From Paradevosia shaoguanensis (GTDB lineage Bacteria; Pseudomonadota; Alphaproteobacteria; Rhizobiales; Devosiaceae), in assembly GCF_016801025.1 (NCBI RefSeq), contig NZ_CP068983.1, forward strand, positions 1,302,001 to 1,366,000: 64,000 bases of DNA, read 5' to 3'. Shown here piece after piece: positions 51,702 through 60,870 of the stretch. A program made the translations under genes and the position numbers. The notes under the pieces are model-generated. The model had not been told where the DNA came from. It saw only the letters and a list, made by a program, of their open reading frames with translations, and did not search any database. How positions within the stretch are numbered: position 1 is the stretch's first letter; each line of letters opens with the position of its first letter.

Positions 51702-52739
51702 TCAGGCCGCCTGCAGGCTGGCAGTAATCGCGTCGCGGTCGAGCGGACTTTCCCCGATCACCACCAGCGCGGTTTCGCGCTTTTCGCCATCCTTCCAGGG
51801 ACGGTCGAAATAGGCGTTTACGCGCGGGCCGACCGCCTGGATGGCGAGGCGCGCCGGGGCGCCTTCGATGGCGGCAAAGCCTTTCAGGCGCAGCACGTCG
51901 TGGGTGCGGATGGTTTGCTCGATGGTCCTAAGCAGCGCTTCGCGGCTACCGGCCGGGAGACGGACCGAGAAGCTGTCGAAGTCGTCGTGCTCGTGACCCT
52001 CGCCGCCATGCTCCAGTTCGTGGGCGGATTCGCGGCCGTCGAGATTGTCCTCGGTGGCCATGCCCAAGCCAAGAAGCGCGACGGTATCGACATGGCCGTT
52101 GGCGGCGCGCACGATCCCCGTGCCGGGGCGCATGGCGGCGCGCAGTTCCGCTTCCACGGGAGCAAGGCCGGATTCGTCGACGAGGTCGGTCTTGTTGACG
52201 ATGATGAGGTCGGCGGAAACCAGCTGGTCCTTGAAGAGCTCGCCCAGGGGCGTCTCGTGGTCGAGCATGGAATCGGCCTTGCGCTGCACATCGACCGCCT
52301 CTTCATCGGAGGCAAAACGGCCTTCCGAGAGCGCGGCAGCGTCGACCACAGTCACCACGCCGTCGATGGTCACTTCGGTCTTGATCTCCGGCCAGTTGAA
52401 GGCACGGATCAGGGGCTGGGGCAGAGCCAGGCCCGAGGTTTCGATGACGATGTGGTCGGGGCGCTCGGCGCGCCCCAGCAGGGTCTTCATGGTGGGAACG
52501 AAATCGTCGGCCACGGTGCAGCAGATGCAGCCATTGGCCAGCTCGATCATGTCCTCTTCTCGGCAGGTTTCGTCCCCGCAGCCGGCCAGCACTTCCTTGT
52601 CGACGCCGATGTCGCCGAACTCGTTGATGATGAGCGCAATGCGCTTGCCCTTGGCATGGCCGAGCAGGTGCCGGACGAGCGTGGTCTTGCCCGAGCCCAG
52701 GAAGCCGGTGATGACGGTTACGGGGATCTTTTCGCTCAT
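51702..52739 (-). CDS. cobW: CobW-type COG0523 metallochaperone GTPase
   Basis: 345 residues. Walker A VITGFLGSGKTTLVRHLLGH, switch I-like NEFGDIGVDKEVL, the metal-binding GCICCTV motif, IETSGLALPQPLIRAF and the guanine-specificity NKTD. A His/Asp-rich loop (HELEHGGEGHEHDD) in the middle can bind metal. The C-terminal CobW_C domain contains RLKGFAAIEGAPARLAIQAV. Position between cbtA (ATGA overlap) and cobN identifies it as the cobalamin-pathway member, proposed to deliver Co2+ to CobNST. A second COG0523 gene at 55.5-56.7 kb belongs to the zinc regulon. Confidence 0.93.
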   Translation of the reverse strand: MSEKIPVTVITGFLGSGKTTLVRHLLGHAKGKRIALIINEFGDIGVDKEVLAGCGDETCREEDMIELANGCICCTVADDFVPTMKTLLGRAERPDHIVIETSGLALPQPLIRAFNWPEIKTEVTIDGVVTVVDAAALSEGRFASDEEAVDVQRKADSMLDHETPLGELFKDQLVSADLIIVNKTDLVDESGLAPVEAELRAAMRPGTGIVRAANGHVDTVALLGLGMATEDNLDGRESAHELEHGGEGHEHDDFDSFSVRLPAGSREALLRTIEQTIRTHDVLRLKGFAAIEGAPARLAIQAVGPRVNAYFDRPWKDGEKRETALVVIGESPLDRDAITASLQAA

Positions 52740-53482
52740 GCGTGCACCATTCTGGTTTGGGAGGCTTCGGCCTTGGCGAAGCGGGTGTTGAGATAGCCCA
52801 GGAGCGGGCCGACGATGAACCAGAAGACGGCACCGGCCGAGAGCGCGCTGGCGGCGAAGGCGGTGGCGAGGTGCGCCGGCACGGCGCTCGGTTCATGGGG
52901 CGGCTGCGGGGCGCCGATAAGGTGGGGGAGGAGGATCAGCACGGCGCCGACAGCAATGGCCTGCCAGTTACGGAATTTTGCGATGCCCAGAAGCGCCGCG
53001 CCGGTGGCAATGACCGTACCCCACCACCAGAGCTGGCGAGCACCCAGGTCCGCGGCCGGCATGCCCGGAAGTTCGGGCGGCAGACCGAAGGCGGGGGCGA
53101 GCTGGAAGACGATGAAGCCGCCCAGGCCCCAGACGATGCCGTTGGCGGCGGTGACGGGCAGGCCCACGAGCACCGAAACGGCGGCAAGGACCAGCGCGAA
53201 GCCGATGGCAGCGAGGATGTCGGCAAGGACGGTATAGAAGATGCGCTCAGCGCCATCCTGGGGCGCCCAGGCGTCTTCGTCGTGCTCGTGTTCATGAGCC
53301 GCGGCAGGGGTAGCAGCGGTGGCGTCGGCATGATCGTGAACGGCCGGGGCTTCCTGGCCTTCATAGGTTTCGGCCTCGAGGATCAGCGGGGCGACGCGCC
53401 ACTGCTGGACAGCCGACATGGCAAGACCGGCCGCGAGTCCGGCAAGGACCGCAGCGAAAAAGATTCGCCGGAACAGATTCAT
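52736..53482 (-). CDS. cbtA: CbtA-family cobalt transporter subunit
   Basis: 248 residues with about six hydrophobic helices (RRIFFAAVLAGLAAGLAMSA first; LADILAAIGFALVLAAVSVL; NGIVWGLGGFIVFQLAPAFG). A periplasmic His/Asp-rich stretch (HDHADATAATPAAAHEHEHD) suits divalent-metal capture. ATG 53482 begins the first helix; the longer frame would cross cbtB. With CbtB it is a predicted B12-regulated cobalt uptake system. It overlaps cobW by 4 nt. Confidence 0.9.
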   Translation of the reverse strand: MNLFRRIFFAAVLAGLAAGLAMSAVQQWRVAPLILEAETYEGQEAPAVHDHADATAATPAAAHEHEHDEDAWAPQDGAERIFYTVLADILAAIGFALVLAAVSVLVGLPVTAANGIVWGLGGFIVFQLAPAFGLPPELPGMPAADLGARQLWWWGTVIATGAALLGIAKFRNWQAIAVGAVLILLPHLIGAPQPPHEPSAVPAHLATAFAASALSAGAVFWFIVGPLLGYLNTRFAKAEASQTRMVHA

Positions 53483-53498
53483 TTTTGTCTCTGAGAGC

Positions 53499-53678
53499 TT
53501 AGTGGCAGGGGAAGCCGAGGGCGTGGCGGGTGTCGTGAGCGCCGTTGTGGACGCGCATGTCACTGGCAAAGCCGATGCCGCCCAGCAGCACGAAGCCCAG
53601 GATGAGGGCCAGGCCGCCAGCGATAAGCCGCTGAGACAAGGTAAGGTTGATGGTCTGGGTCTGCGTAGCAGTGGTCAT
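53499..53678 (-). CDS. cbtB: CbtB cobalt transporter small subunit
   Basis: 59 residues: MTTATQTQTINLTLSQRL, one transmembrane helix (IAGGLALILGFVLLGGIGFA) and the C-terminal His-rich motif VHNGAHDTRHALGFPCH, which is the diagnostic CbtB ending. ATG 53678 has GGAGGGTG 7 nt upstream. The stop is 16 bp from cbtA. The first gene after the riboswitch. Confidence 0.92.
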   Translation of the reverse strand: MTTATQTQTINLTLSQRLIAGGLALILGFVLLGGIGFASDMRVHNGAHDTRHALGFPCH

Positions 53679-53732
53679 TTGCGGACACCCTCCGTGCGCG
53701 CGGATTGAAACTTGGGCGTCATCGCCCGGTTG

Positions 53733-53922
53733 CGCTGGCAGGTCTCCTGGCTCACGGCCTCTTTGTCGCCCTTGCCGCCTTCCCGGATCGCGAGGATCCA
53801 GTGGCGTGTGGCAGAGCTAGCCGCTTACAGTTGCGGGGGCAGCCACGGTTTAGGCCCCTGATGGGTAATCCGCACCGTGTTCCCTTTTCATCCCCTTACG
53901 CTTTCGTTCGGGGGAACCAACG
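53733..53922 (-). promoter_or_regulatory. cobalamin (AdoCbl) riboswitch
   Basis: Read on the minus strand: P1 strand CGTTGG (53922-53917), then AAGGGAACACGGTGCGG, GGCTGCCCCCGCAACTGTA, and the B12 box AGCCAGGAGACCTGCC (53752-53737), closing with CCAGCG (53738-53733) that pairs with the first strand. A GGGCG-ATGA-CGCCC hairpin follows (53727-53714) and may be part of the expression platform near the cbtB SD. High B12 should switch off cbtBA-cobWN-kinase-cobO. Confidence 0.95.
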
Positions 53923-54030
53923 TAGGGTTAGGATTGCCACAGATGCTCGTCGCAGGTCAATGCGGGTGAAATGGCGCGAAAAGTCCCTATCTATGGGGAA
54001 GAGACGTTTTGTCCCCGAATGGAGAGCCCC

Positions 54031-54372
54031 ATGGACGAACAGCCCAAGGATCACTGGAAGACCTTTACCGAGGAAATCGAGGTAGCGGGCAGCCAGCTGG
54101 TGGAGCGCATCACGCAATTGCTCAAGGAAGGCAATGTACGCAAGTTGCGCGTCAAATCCGAGCGCGGCGACATCTATGCCGAAATCCCGCTTAACGCGGG
54201 CGTCGGCCTTGGCGGCATCGTGGTGCTGGCCGCTCCGTGGCTGGCGCTGCTCGGCTCGCTTGCCGGGCTCCTTGCCCGCGTCAAGATCGAGGTCGTGCGG
54301 ATCGAGCCGGTGGAAGACGCCGACGAGGCCAAGGCGAACAAGCAGCCGGACGAGCCGGATATCGACATCTAG
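54031..54372 (+). CDS. DUF4342-domain protein
   Basis: 113 residues. TFTEEIEVAGSQLVERITQL LKEGNVRKLRVKS is the conserved DUF4342 start, followed by DIYAEIPLNAGVGLGGIVVL and one hydrophobic helix (VVLAAPWLALLGSLAGLLAR). A charged tail (DADEAKANKQPDEPDID) ends the protein. ATG 54031 has GGAGAG 4 nt upstream; ATG 54019 is the alternative. Function unknown. Its stop TAG shares CTAG with the stop of the convergent gene. Confidence 0.85.
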   Translation: MDEQPKDHWKTFTEEIEVAGSQLVERITQLLKEGNVRKLRVKSERGDIYAEIPLNAGVGLGGIVVLAAPWLALLGSLAGLLARVKIEVVRIEPVEDADEAKANKQPDEPDIDI

Positions 54373-55025
54373 GGCTGGGCGGTCTCGCCGCCCGCTTCCT
54401 CGCCCCCGCCCGCTTCTTCCTCGGAAGCATTGGGGTCGGGGTAGCTCATGGTGATGCTTTCGACGCGGGCGTCGAGATCGACGAGCAGTGGCTCGGTGGA
54501 GGCCACCTCCTTGTCGCCCACCACCGGCGTGTCATCGACACTTGCGCCCAGGTCCTTGGTGGGCTGGAAGGTCAGCGACAGGCTGCAATCGCCGGGAAGG
54601 CTTGCGAGCTTGCCGGAATCGAAGCCGGCCGTGCCACCGTAATCCCAATAGAAGCCGAGCAGCGTGAAGGGCTCGCCGTTGAGCGCCTGCACCTTGGCCA
54701 CGGTCTGGCCGACCTGGACGCCGCCGGGCGCGACATCGCTGGCCGGCACGGTGAACCAGGCAAGCTGCTCGTGCCTTTCCTCGTCCCACCAGCCGACCTG
54801 GAAACTCTTGGCCTCGTCATTGGGGAAGACCGTGGTGGCGAGCATGGTTTCGCCTTCGGCGCCGGGTACTTCGCCGGTGATCACGTTCTCCTTGCCATAG
54901 GTCTCGATGAGCCGGGCCTCGGACGAATCGGGGCCCAGGGCGCCCGAACAGGTAAGCTCGGCTGCGGCGACCGGGGCGGCCGCAACGAGCAAGGCGGCAA
55001 GGGCGGCAGAGGTGCGCTGGATCAT
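54369..55025 (-). CDS. secreted protein of unknown function
   Basis: 218 residues with a signal peptide (MIQRTSAALAALLVAAAPVA, cleavage AAA-EL). The mature part has two cysteines (ELTCSGALGPDSS and GDCSLSLTFQP) that may form a disulfide, then an acidic tail EEEAGGGEEAGGE. The stretch GEVPGAEGETMLATTVFPND resembles no family I can name. ATG 55025 directly opens the signal peptide; the longer frame adds 36 unlikely residues. Confidence 0.75.
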   Translation of the reverse strand: MIQRTSAALAALLVAAAPVAAAELTCSGALGPDSSEARLIETYGKENVITGEVPGAEGETMLATTVFPNDEAKSFQVGWWDEERHEQLAWFTVPASDVAPGGVQVGQTVAKVQALNGEPFTLLGFYWDYGGTAGFDSGKLASLPGDCSLSLTFQPTKDLGASVDDTPVVGDKEVASTEPLLVDLDARVESITMSYPDPNASEEEAGGGEEAGGETAQP

Positions 55026-55153
55026 TTCTAGCCTCGCGAGTCGTTCACACGGAAGTGTGTACGGGGCGTCGCATGACTGCAAGATGAACGAAGCCCGTTG
55101 ACGGCCGAACGGAAGGCGGAGAGTGTGCGCCACCCCTGCCCTTCCGGTGCTCC

Positions 55154-55506
55154 ATGCCGTTCAATCCTTCCGCCGTGCTGCCGATCCTCCTCCTTGTCGG
55201 CTCCAATGTCTTCATGACCGTGGCCTGGTACGGGCATCTCAAATTCCCCCATGCCCCGATGTGGGCTGCGGTGATGGCAAGCTGGGGCATTGCGCTGGTG
55301 GAATACTGGCTGGCGGTGCCGGCCAACCGCATCGGCTACGGCACCTATAGCGCTGCCGAACTCAAGACCATCCAGGAAGTGATCTCGCTCACGGTCTTCG
55401 TGGGCTTTGCCGTGCTGGTGCTGGGGGAAAAGCTCACCTGGAACCATGCCGTGGGCTTCACCCTCATCTTTGCCGGCGCCTTCTTCATCTTCAAGGGACC
55501 GCTCAA

Positions 55507-55510
<4 letters not shown>
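55154..55510 (+). CDS. DMT-family small membrane protein (DUF486)
   Basis: 118 residues with four helices: [59 protein letters not shown] and [20 protein letters not shown]. These are the conserved segments of DUF486, a four-helix relative of small multidrug resistance proteins. Substrate unknown. Its TAG stop shares CTAG with the convergent GTPase gene. Confidence 0.9.
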
Positions 55511-56697
<1,187 letters not shown>

Positions 56698-56757
56698 GAG
56701 GCGACCATTGGTGCGAGAAGCCTCCCCCAGACCCGCCGGGAGAGGCGATTAAGGGGT

Positions 56758-57969
56758 TCAGTGATGGTGGTGATGCCCGTGCGTCTCGCCGGCGCCGCCG
56801 ACGGCCACGATGTTGTAGGGCCTGCCTTCGACGGCGATCTCGCGCGTCTTGGCGAACGCTTTCGCGTCGACCACGTGGATGAGGCGCTTGAGCGGATCGG
56901 TCACGGCGATCTCGCCGCCCGCAACGGCGACGCGCGGACGCGGCAGGTTCCATTCGCCGTCCATTGAATAGGGCTCGGTCAGGTGCAGCGTGCCGGTGAT
57001 GGCGGCTGAGAGGATATCGAGCTGCAGTAGGTTTCCGTCTTCGGTGAACACATAGGCGAATTTCGGTTGTTCGGGATCGACCGCGAAATGGACGCGCCGG
57101 GTCGGCAGGGTCACCAGTTGGAAGGCATCGGTGGCCGAGGGATCGATCACGGCTACGCGGTCGGCGCCGTAATTGCCGAGGAAATACTGGAAGCCTGAGC
57201 CGCCGAGGAGCGTGGTCACCTTGCCCGGGGGCAGATCGGCGGCATAGGGCAGGAACTCGATCTGCGGACCCGAGGCGCCTTCCTTGGCCAACAACAGGCC
57301 GGTGCCGCAGGCTATGGCCAGCAGATTGCCGGATGTCGCCTCGCCGTGAAGATCGGGGCAGGGATGGAAATCACCAAGCTTTTCTCCCGCGGCGTCGAGG
57401 ACCCAGATACCAGTGGGCAAGGCCTTGGGGTCGGCCTCGTTGGGCTGGGTGACGAGGGTGTAATCCTCCATCGGGATGGCGACGCCGTGATGTGGCGCCG
57501 ACGTGTGAACCTCGCGGAAAGCCGTATCGCCCTTCAGCACAGCCGCTTCCGGATAGATCCGCGCGGTCCCCTCTCCATCATAGAAGATCGCGAACTGGTC
57601 ATCGTGCTCGACGAAATGCACCGGCCGCTCGCCCGTCAGCACGGCATCTGTCAGCGCCGGCTCGCCGAGCTTGAGGTCGCCGTGGTCGCCATGATCCTCG
57701 ATCTCGACGCCTGAGGCGATGATTGCGACGCGGTTCTGCTCGCCCTGCACGGCATAGACCGCGCGCTTGCCCTTGGTAGCGTAGAGCGTCGCCGGGCCGT
57801 CGATGGCAAAGCTATCAAGCGCTGCGCCGCTTTCCAGATCGATCGCCGTGACGCGCGGCTGATCGTGGTCTGCCACGAAAAGTCGCCAGGCGACCTCTTC
57901 CTCGGCGAAAGCCGAAGCGGGAATCGCGAGCACTGCCAGCGCCGCGAGAGTGGAGGGAACATACCTCAT
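56758..57969 (-). CDS. aztD: periplasmic zinc metallochaperone AztD-like
   Basis: 403 residues with signal peptide (MRYVPSTLAALAVLAIPASA FA). A seven-bladed propeller-like chain follows (WRLFVADHDQPRVTAIDLES; YALQGEQNRVAII-like YAVQGEQNRVAIIASGVEIE; GPQIEFLPYAADLPPGKVTT). The mature chain has His/Asp clusters (DHGDHGDLK; TSAPHHGVAI; FHPCPDLHG) and ends HGHHHHH, a natural polyhistidine tail. AztD from Paracoccus gives zinc to the binding protein AztC, and the aztABC genes are divergent here. ATG 57969 has GGAG upstream. Confidence 0.88.
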   Translation of the reverse strand: MRYVPSTLAALAVLAIPASAFAEEEVAWRLFVADHDQPRVTAIDLESGAALDSFAIDGPATLYATKGKRAVYAVQGEQNRVAIIASGVEIEDHGDHGDLKLGEPALTDAVLTGERPVHFVEHDDQFAIFYDGEGTARIYPEAAVLKGDTAFREVHTSAPHHGVAIPMEDYTLVTQPNEADPKALPTGIWVLDAAGEKLGDFHPCPDLHGEATSGNLLAIACGTGLLLAKEGASGPQIEFLPYAADLPPGKVTTLLGGSGFQYFLGNYGADRVAVIDPSATDAFQLVTLPTRRVHFAVDPEQPKFAYVFTEDGNLLQLDILSAAITGTLHLTEPYSMDGEWNLPRPRVAVAGGEIAVTDPLKRLIHVVDAKAFAKTREIAVEGRPYNIVAVGGAGETHGHHHHH

Positions 57970-57983
57970 GAAAGCTCCATATT

Positions 57984-57998
57984 TTATAACGTAACGTT
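57984..57998. promoter_or_regulatory. possible third, weak Zur-like site upstream of aztD
   Basis: TTATAACGTAACGTT, 15 bp before the aztD ATG. It has the same half-site vocabulary (AACGTTA) as the two better boxes but is less symmetric. Confidence 0.35.
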
Positions 57999-58041
57999 GA
58001 TTGATAGGGTCGCCATCCATGGCGTCGCTGCTGCCCGAACA

Positions 58042-58060
58042 AATGTAATTGTATAACGTT
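58042..58060. promoter_or_regulatory. Zur-box-like dyad on the aztD promoter
   Basis: AATGTAATTGTATAACGTT: arms AAtGTaAT and ATaACgTT are symmetric at the conserved positions. It overlaps the -10 (TATACA, minus strand 58055-58050) of a promoter with -35 TTGCCA (58079-58074) and an 18-bp spacer for aztD-zigA. Confidence 0.65.
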
Positions 58061-58082
58061 TCGTTTTTCGCGCTGGCAAGCG

Positions 58083-58111
58083 TTGACAAGAAAAATGTTA
58101 TTACGTTACAT
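58083..58111 (+). promoter_or_regulatory. promoter of the His-peptide-aztABC-zur operon
   Basis: TTGACA at 58083-58088 (perfect -35), 17-bp spacer, TTACAT at 58106-58111. A second Zur-like dyad (58094-58112) covers the spacer and -10. Confidence 0.7.
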
Positions 58112-58112
58112 C
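58094..58112. promoter_or_regulatory. Zur-box-like dyad on the aztABC promoter
   Basis: AATGTTATTACGTTACATC: imperfect inverted repeat with ATGT...ACAT outer positions, lying over the -10 box. Occupancy by zinc-loaded Zur would block RNA polymerase. Confidence 0.65.
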
Positions 58113-58135
58113 GCGAGCCATTCCGGAGCCGCATC

Positions 58136-58297
58136 ATGGCCGCACAGCCACACCACGATCATGTCCATCAACGCCGTCCTGCCGTGCAGAAGCGAGCCTT
58201 CAGCCTGGCGCAGCACGGTTTGATGCTGCGGCTTGGCGTGGCGGCCACGCTCATCGCCGCCATCTGGGTGGTGCTGATCGCGCTGGTGCAGGCATGA
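58136..58297 (+). CDS. small His-rich single-helix membrane protein of the zinc operon
   Basis: 53 residues: a His-rich N-terminus (MAAQPHHDHVHQRR), a basic stretch (RPAVQKRAFSLAQHG) and one C-terminal transmembrane helix (RLGVAATLIAAIWVVLIALV). ATG 58136 has CGGAG upstream, and the stop shares ATGA with aztA. It is the first gene behind the aztABC promoter. The His cluster can bind zinc. I do not recognise the family. A role as zinc buffer or accessory subunit of the importer is inferred from position and composition. Confidence 0.75.
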   Translation: MAAQPHHDHVHQRRPAVQKRAFSLAQHGLMLRLGVAATLIAAIWVVLIALVQA

Positions 58298-59049
58298 GCG
58301 CCATTACCCTCAAGGACGTGACGCTCGGCTACGAGGGACACCCGGCCGTGCATCATCTCGACGGGACGTTCGAGAGCGGTTCGCTCACCGCCGTGGTTGG
58401 GCCGAACGGCTCGGGCAAATCCACGCTGCTCAAGGGTATTGTGGGCATGCTCCAGCCGCTGACCGGCGCTATCGAACGCGCGCCTGACAGCACCATCGCC
58501 TACCTGCCGCAGAGCGCCGAGATCGATCGCACCTTCCCCGCGACGGTGGCCGATCTCGTCTCGCTGGGCCATTGGCGGCGGCGCGGTCTTTTCGCGGCCA
58601 TTACCGGCAGCGATTATCGCGAGGTCGAGACGGCCCTGGCCAATGTCGGGCTGACCGGCTTCGAAAACCGACCCCTCGATACCCTTTCCGGCGGCCAGCT
58701 CCAGCGCGCGCTCTTCGCCCGCGTGATGCTGCAGGATGCCGATATCATCCTCCTCGACGAGCCCTTCACCGCCATCGACGAGAAGACCGTGATCGACCTC
58801 ATCGAACTCGTGCGCCGCTGGCATGCCGAAGACCGCACGGTGGTTGCCGTCTTGCACGACGCCGAGATGGTCAAGGCCATCTTCCCCCGCACGCTGCTGA
58901 TGGCGCGCGAACCGGTGGCCTGGGCCGATACCGAGGATGCGCTCAAGGCCGAAAACCTGCTCAAGGCCCGCCGCATGACCGAGGCCTGGGACGAGCAGGC
59001 CCCCTGGCATGAGAACGGCCATGCCCATCACCACGGAGCGGCCCGATGA
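58294..59049 (+). CDS. aztA: zinc ABC transporter ATPase
   Basis: 251 residues. Walker A AVVGPNGSGKSTLLKGIVGM, Q-loop IAYLPQSAEIDRTFPATVAD (typical of the Mn/Zn ABC family), signature DTLSGGQLQRALFARVM, Walker B IILLDEPFTAID and H-loop VLHDAEMV. The C-terminus is His-rich (HENGHAHHHGAAR). It overlaps aztB by 4 nt. Assigned aztA rather than znuC because of the aztD gene and the AztC-type binding protein. Confidence 0.92.
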   Translation: MSAITLKDVTLGYEGHPAVHHLDGTFESGSLTAVVGPNGSGKSTLLKGIVGMLQPLTGAIERAPDSTIAYLPQSAEIDRTFPATVADLVSLGHWRRRGLFAAITGSDYREVETALANVGLTGFENRPLDTLSGGQLQRALFARVMLQDADIILLDEPFTAIDEKTVIDLIELVRRWHAEDRTVVAVLHDAEMVKAIFPRTLLMAREPVAWADTEDALKAENLLKARRMTEAWDEQAPWHENGHAHHHGAAR

Positions 59050-59918
59050 ACCTTTTCGATCTCCTTGTCGGCCCCTTCGTCAGCTACGGCTTCCTCACCC
59101 GCGCCCTGGCCGGCTCGATGATCCTTGCCGCCTCGGCGGGCCCTGTCGGCGTTTTCCTGATGCTGCGGCGCATGAGCCTGGCCGGCGACGCCATGGCCCA
59201 TGCCATCCTGCCCGGTGCGGCTGTCGGCTTTCTCATTGCCGGCCTCCAGATCCTGCCGATGACGCTGGGGGGCTTTGCCGCCGGCCTTATCGTGGCCCTC
59301 CTCGCCGGTCTTGTCAGCCGCCTCACTGTGCAGCGCGAGGATACGAGCCTGGCCGCCTTCTACCTCATCTCCCTCGCGCTCGGCGTGATGCTGGTGAGCC
59401 TGCGCGGTTCGAGCGTCGATCTCATGCACGTACTTTTCGGCTCGGTCCTGGCGCTCAACAACGACGCCCTGGTCATGATCGGCGCCGTTTCGACCATCAG
59501 CCTTGCTACGCTCGCCGTCATCTGGCGCCCGCTCTTTGCCGAATGCCTCGACCCGACCTTCCTGCGCTCGGTCAGCAAGGCCGGGCCGGTAGTGCACTTC
59601 CTTTTCCTTGGCCTCGTCGTGCTCAATCTCGTCGGCGGGTTCCAGGCGCTCGGCACCCTGCTTGCCGTCGGCCTCATGATGCTGCCGGCGGCCGCCGCAA
59701 GGTTCTGGGTACGCAGCCTGGAAGCACTCTGTGCCCTCGCCATCGGCATCGGCATGGCCTCGAGCTATCTCGGTCTTCTGCTCTCATACTATTTCAGCGT
59801 GCCCTCGGGACCGGCCATCATTCTCGTGGCCGGCGGCTTCTACGCCCTGTCGCTGATCTTCGGCACGCGCGGCATCGTCCGCACGCGCATGACCTCGCCC
59901 AGACATCGCATCGCATAG
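59046..59918 (+). CDS. aztB: zinc ABC transporter permease
   Basis: 290 residues with about eight helices. ABC-3 family features: MILAASAGPVGVFLMLRRMS LAGDAMAHAILPGAAVGFLI, FYLISLALGVMLVSLRGS, and LGTLLAVGLMMLPAAAARFW. It forms the membrane pore for zinc with AztA. It begins inside the aztA stop (ATGA) and is followed 10 bp later by aztC. Confidence 0.92.
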   Translation: MNLFDLLVGPFVSYGFLTRALAGSMILAASAGPVGVFLMLRRMSLAGDAMAHAILPGAAVGFLIAGLQILPMTLGGFAAGLIVALLAGLVSRLTVQREDTSLAAFYLISLALGVMLVSLRGSSVDLMHVLFGSVLALNNDALVMIGAVSTISLATLAVIWRPLFAECLDPTFLRSVSKAGPVVHFLFLGLVVLNLVGGFQALGTLLAVGLMMLPAAAARFWVRSLEALCALAIGIGMASSYLGLLLSYYFSVPSGPAIILVAGGFYALSLIFGTRGIVRTRMTSPRHRIA

Positions 59919-59928
59919 GAGCTTGCCC

Positions 59929-60810
59929 ATGTTCGCCCGCGTCCTTCTGGTTTCGACTTTCGCGTTGATGACCGCGCCCGCCTTGGCGGCTCCCGTCAAT
60001 GCCGTGGCAAGCTTCTCGATACTTGGCGACATGGTGGCGCGCGTCGGCGGGGACCGCATCGCGCTCACCACCATTGTCGGCCCCAATGCCGATAGCCACG
60101 TCTATGCGCCCACGCCCGCCGACGCCGCCAATGTCGGCAAGGCGCAGATCTTCTTCGTCTCAGGGCTTGGCTTCGAAGGCTGGATGGATCGCCTCGTTGA
60201 GGCTACCGGCTACAAGGGCAAGCTCGTCGTGGCGAGCGACGGCGTCTCCTCGCGCAGCATGGACGAGGACGGCGCGACCATCACGGATCCCCATGCCTGG
60301 CAGAGCCTTGCCAACGGCCTGATCTATGTCGCCAACATCGCCAAGGGCCTCTGCGAGGTCGATGCCGAGGGCTGCCCGGTCTATGAGGCCAATGCCAAAG
60401 CCTATTCGGACGAAATCTCGGCCCTCGATGCCGAAGTCAAAGCCCAGATCGCCACCGTCCCCGAGGACAAGCGCAAGGTCATCACCACCCATGACGCCTT
60501 CGGCTATTTCGGCGCTGCCTATGGCGTGCGCTTTGAGGCGCCCGAAGGGGTTTCCACCGAAAGCGAAGCTTCGGCGACCGATGTCGCCAAGCTCATCGAG
60601 CAGATCCGCAAGGACGGCGTTTCCGCACTTTTCGTTGAGAACATGAGCGACGGACGGCTGGTCGAGCAGATCGGGCGGGAGACCGGCGTCAAGCTTGGCG
60701 GCGAACTCTATGCCGATGCCCTGAGTACGAAGGACGAAGGCGCCGGCACCTATCTCGACATGTTCCGGCACAACGTGGCGCTGCTGGTGCCTGCGATGAA
60801 GGGGGAGTGA
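59929..60810 (+). CDS. aztC: zinc ABC transporter substrate-binding protein
   Basis: 293 residues, signal peptide (MFARVLLVSTFALMTAPALA). Cluster A-I binding protein. Probable zinc ligands are His in PNADSHVYAPTPAD, His in TDPHAWQS, His in TTHDAFGYFG and Asp near ALSTKDEGAGTYLD. A cysteine pair (LCEVDAEGC) matches the disulfide of AztC. The long His-rich loop of ZnuA is absent, as in AztC, where AztD delivers zinc. ATG 59929 has AGGAG at 6-7 nt; a TTG at 59923 is rejected. Confidence 0.92.
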   Translation: MFARVLLVSTFALMTAPALAAPVNAVASFSILGDMVARVGGDRIALTTIVGPNADSHVYAPTPADAANVGKAQIFFVSGLGFEGWMDRLVEATGYKGKLVVASDGVSSRSMDEDGATITDPHAWQSLANGLIYVANIAKGLCEVDAEGCPVYEANAKAYSDEISALDAEVKAQIATVPEDKRKVITTHDAFGYFGAAYGVRFEAPEGVSTESEASATDVAKLIEQIRKDGVSALFVENMSDGRLVEQIGRETGVKLGGELYADALSTKDEGAGTYLDMFRHNVALLVPAMKGE

Positions 60811-60870
60811 TCGCTCCCCCGCTTGGACGCGAGCCAAGACTCCCCTAGATTAGGGAGCATGGAGAAGACG

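Noticed and set aside
53733-53922. Protein-coding reading of the riboswitch region
   Set aside because: Short frames here have no SD, and the sequence matches the cobalamin riboswitch with B12 box and P1 pairing.
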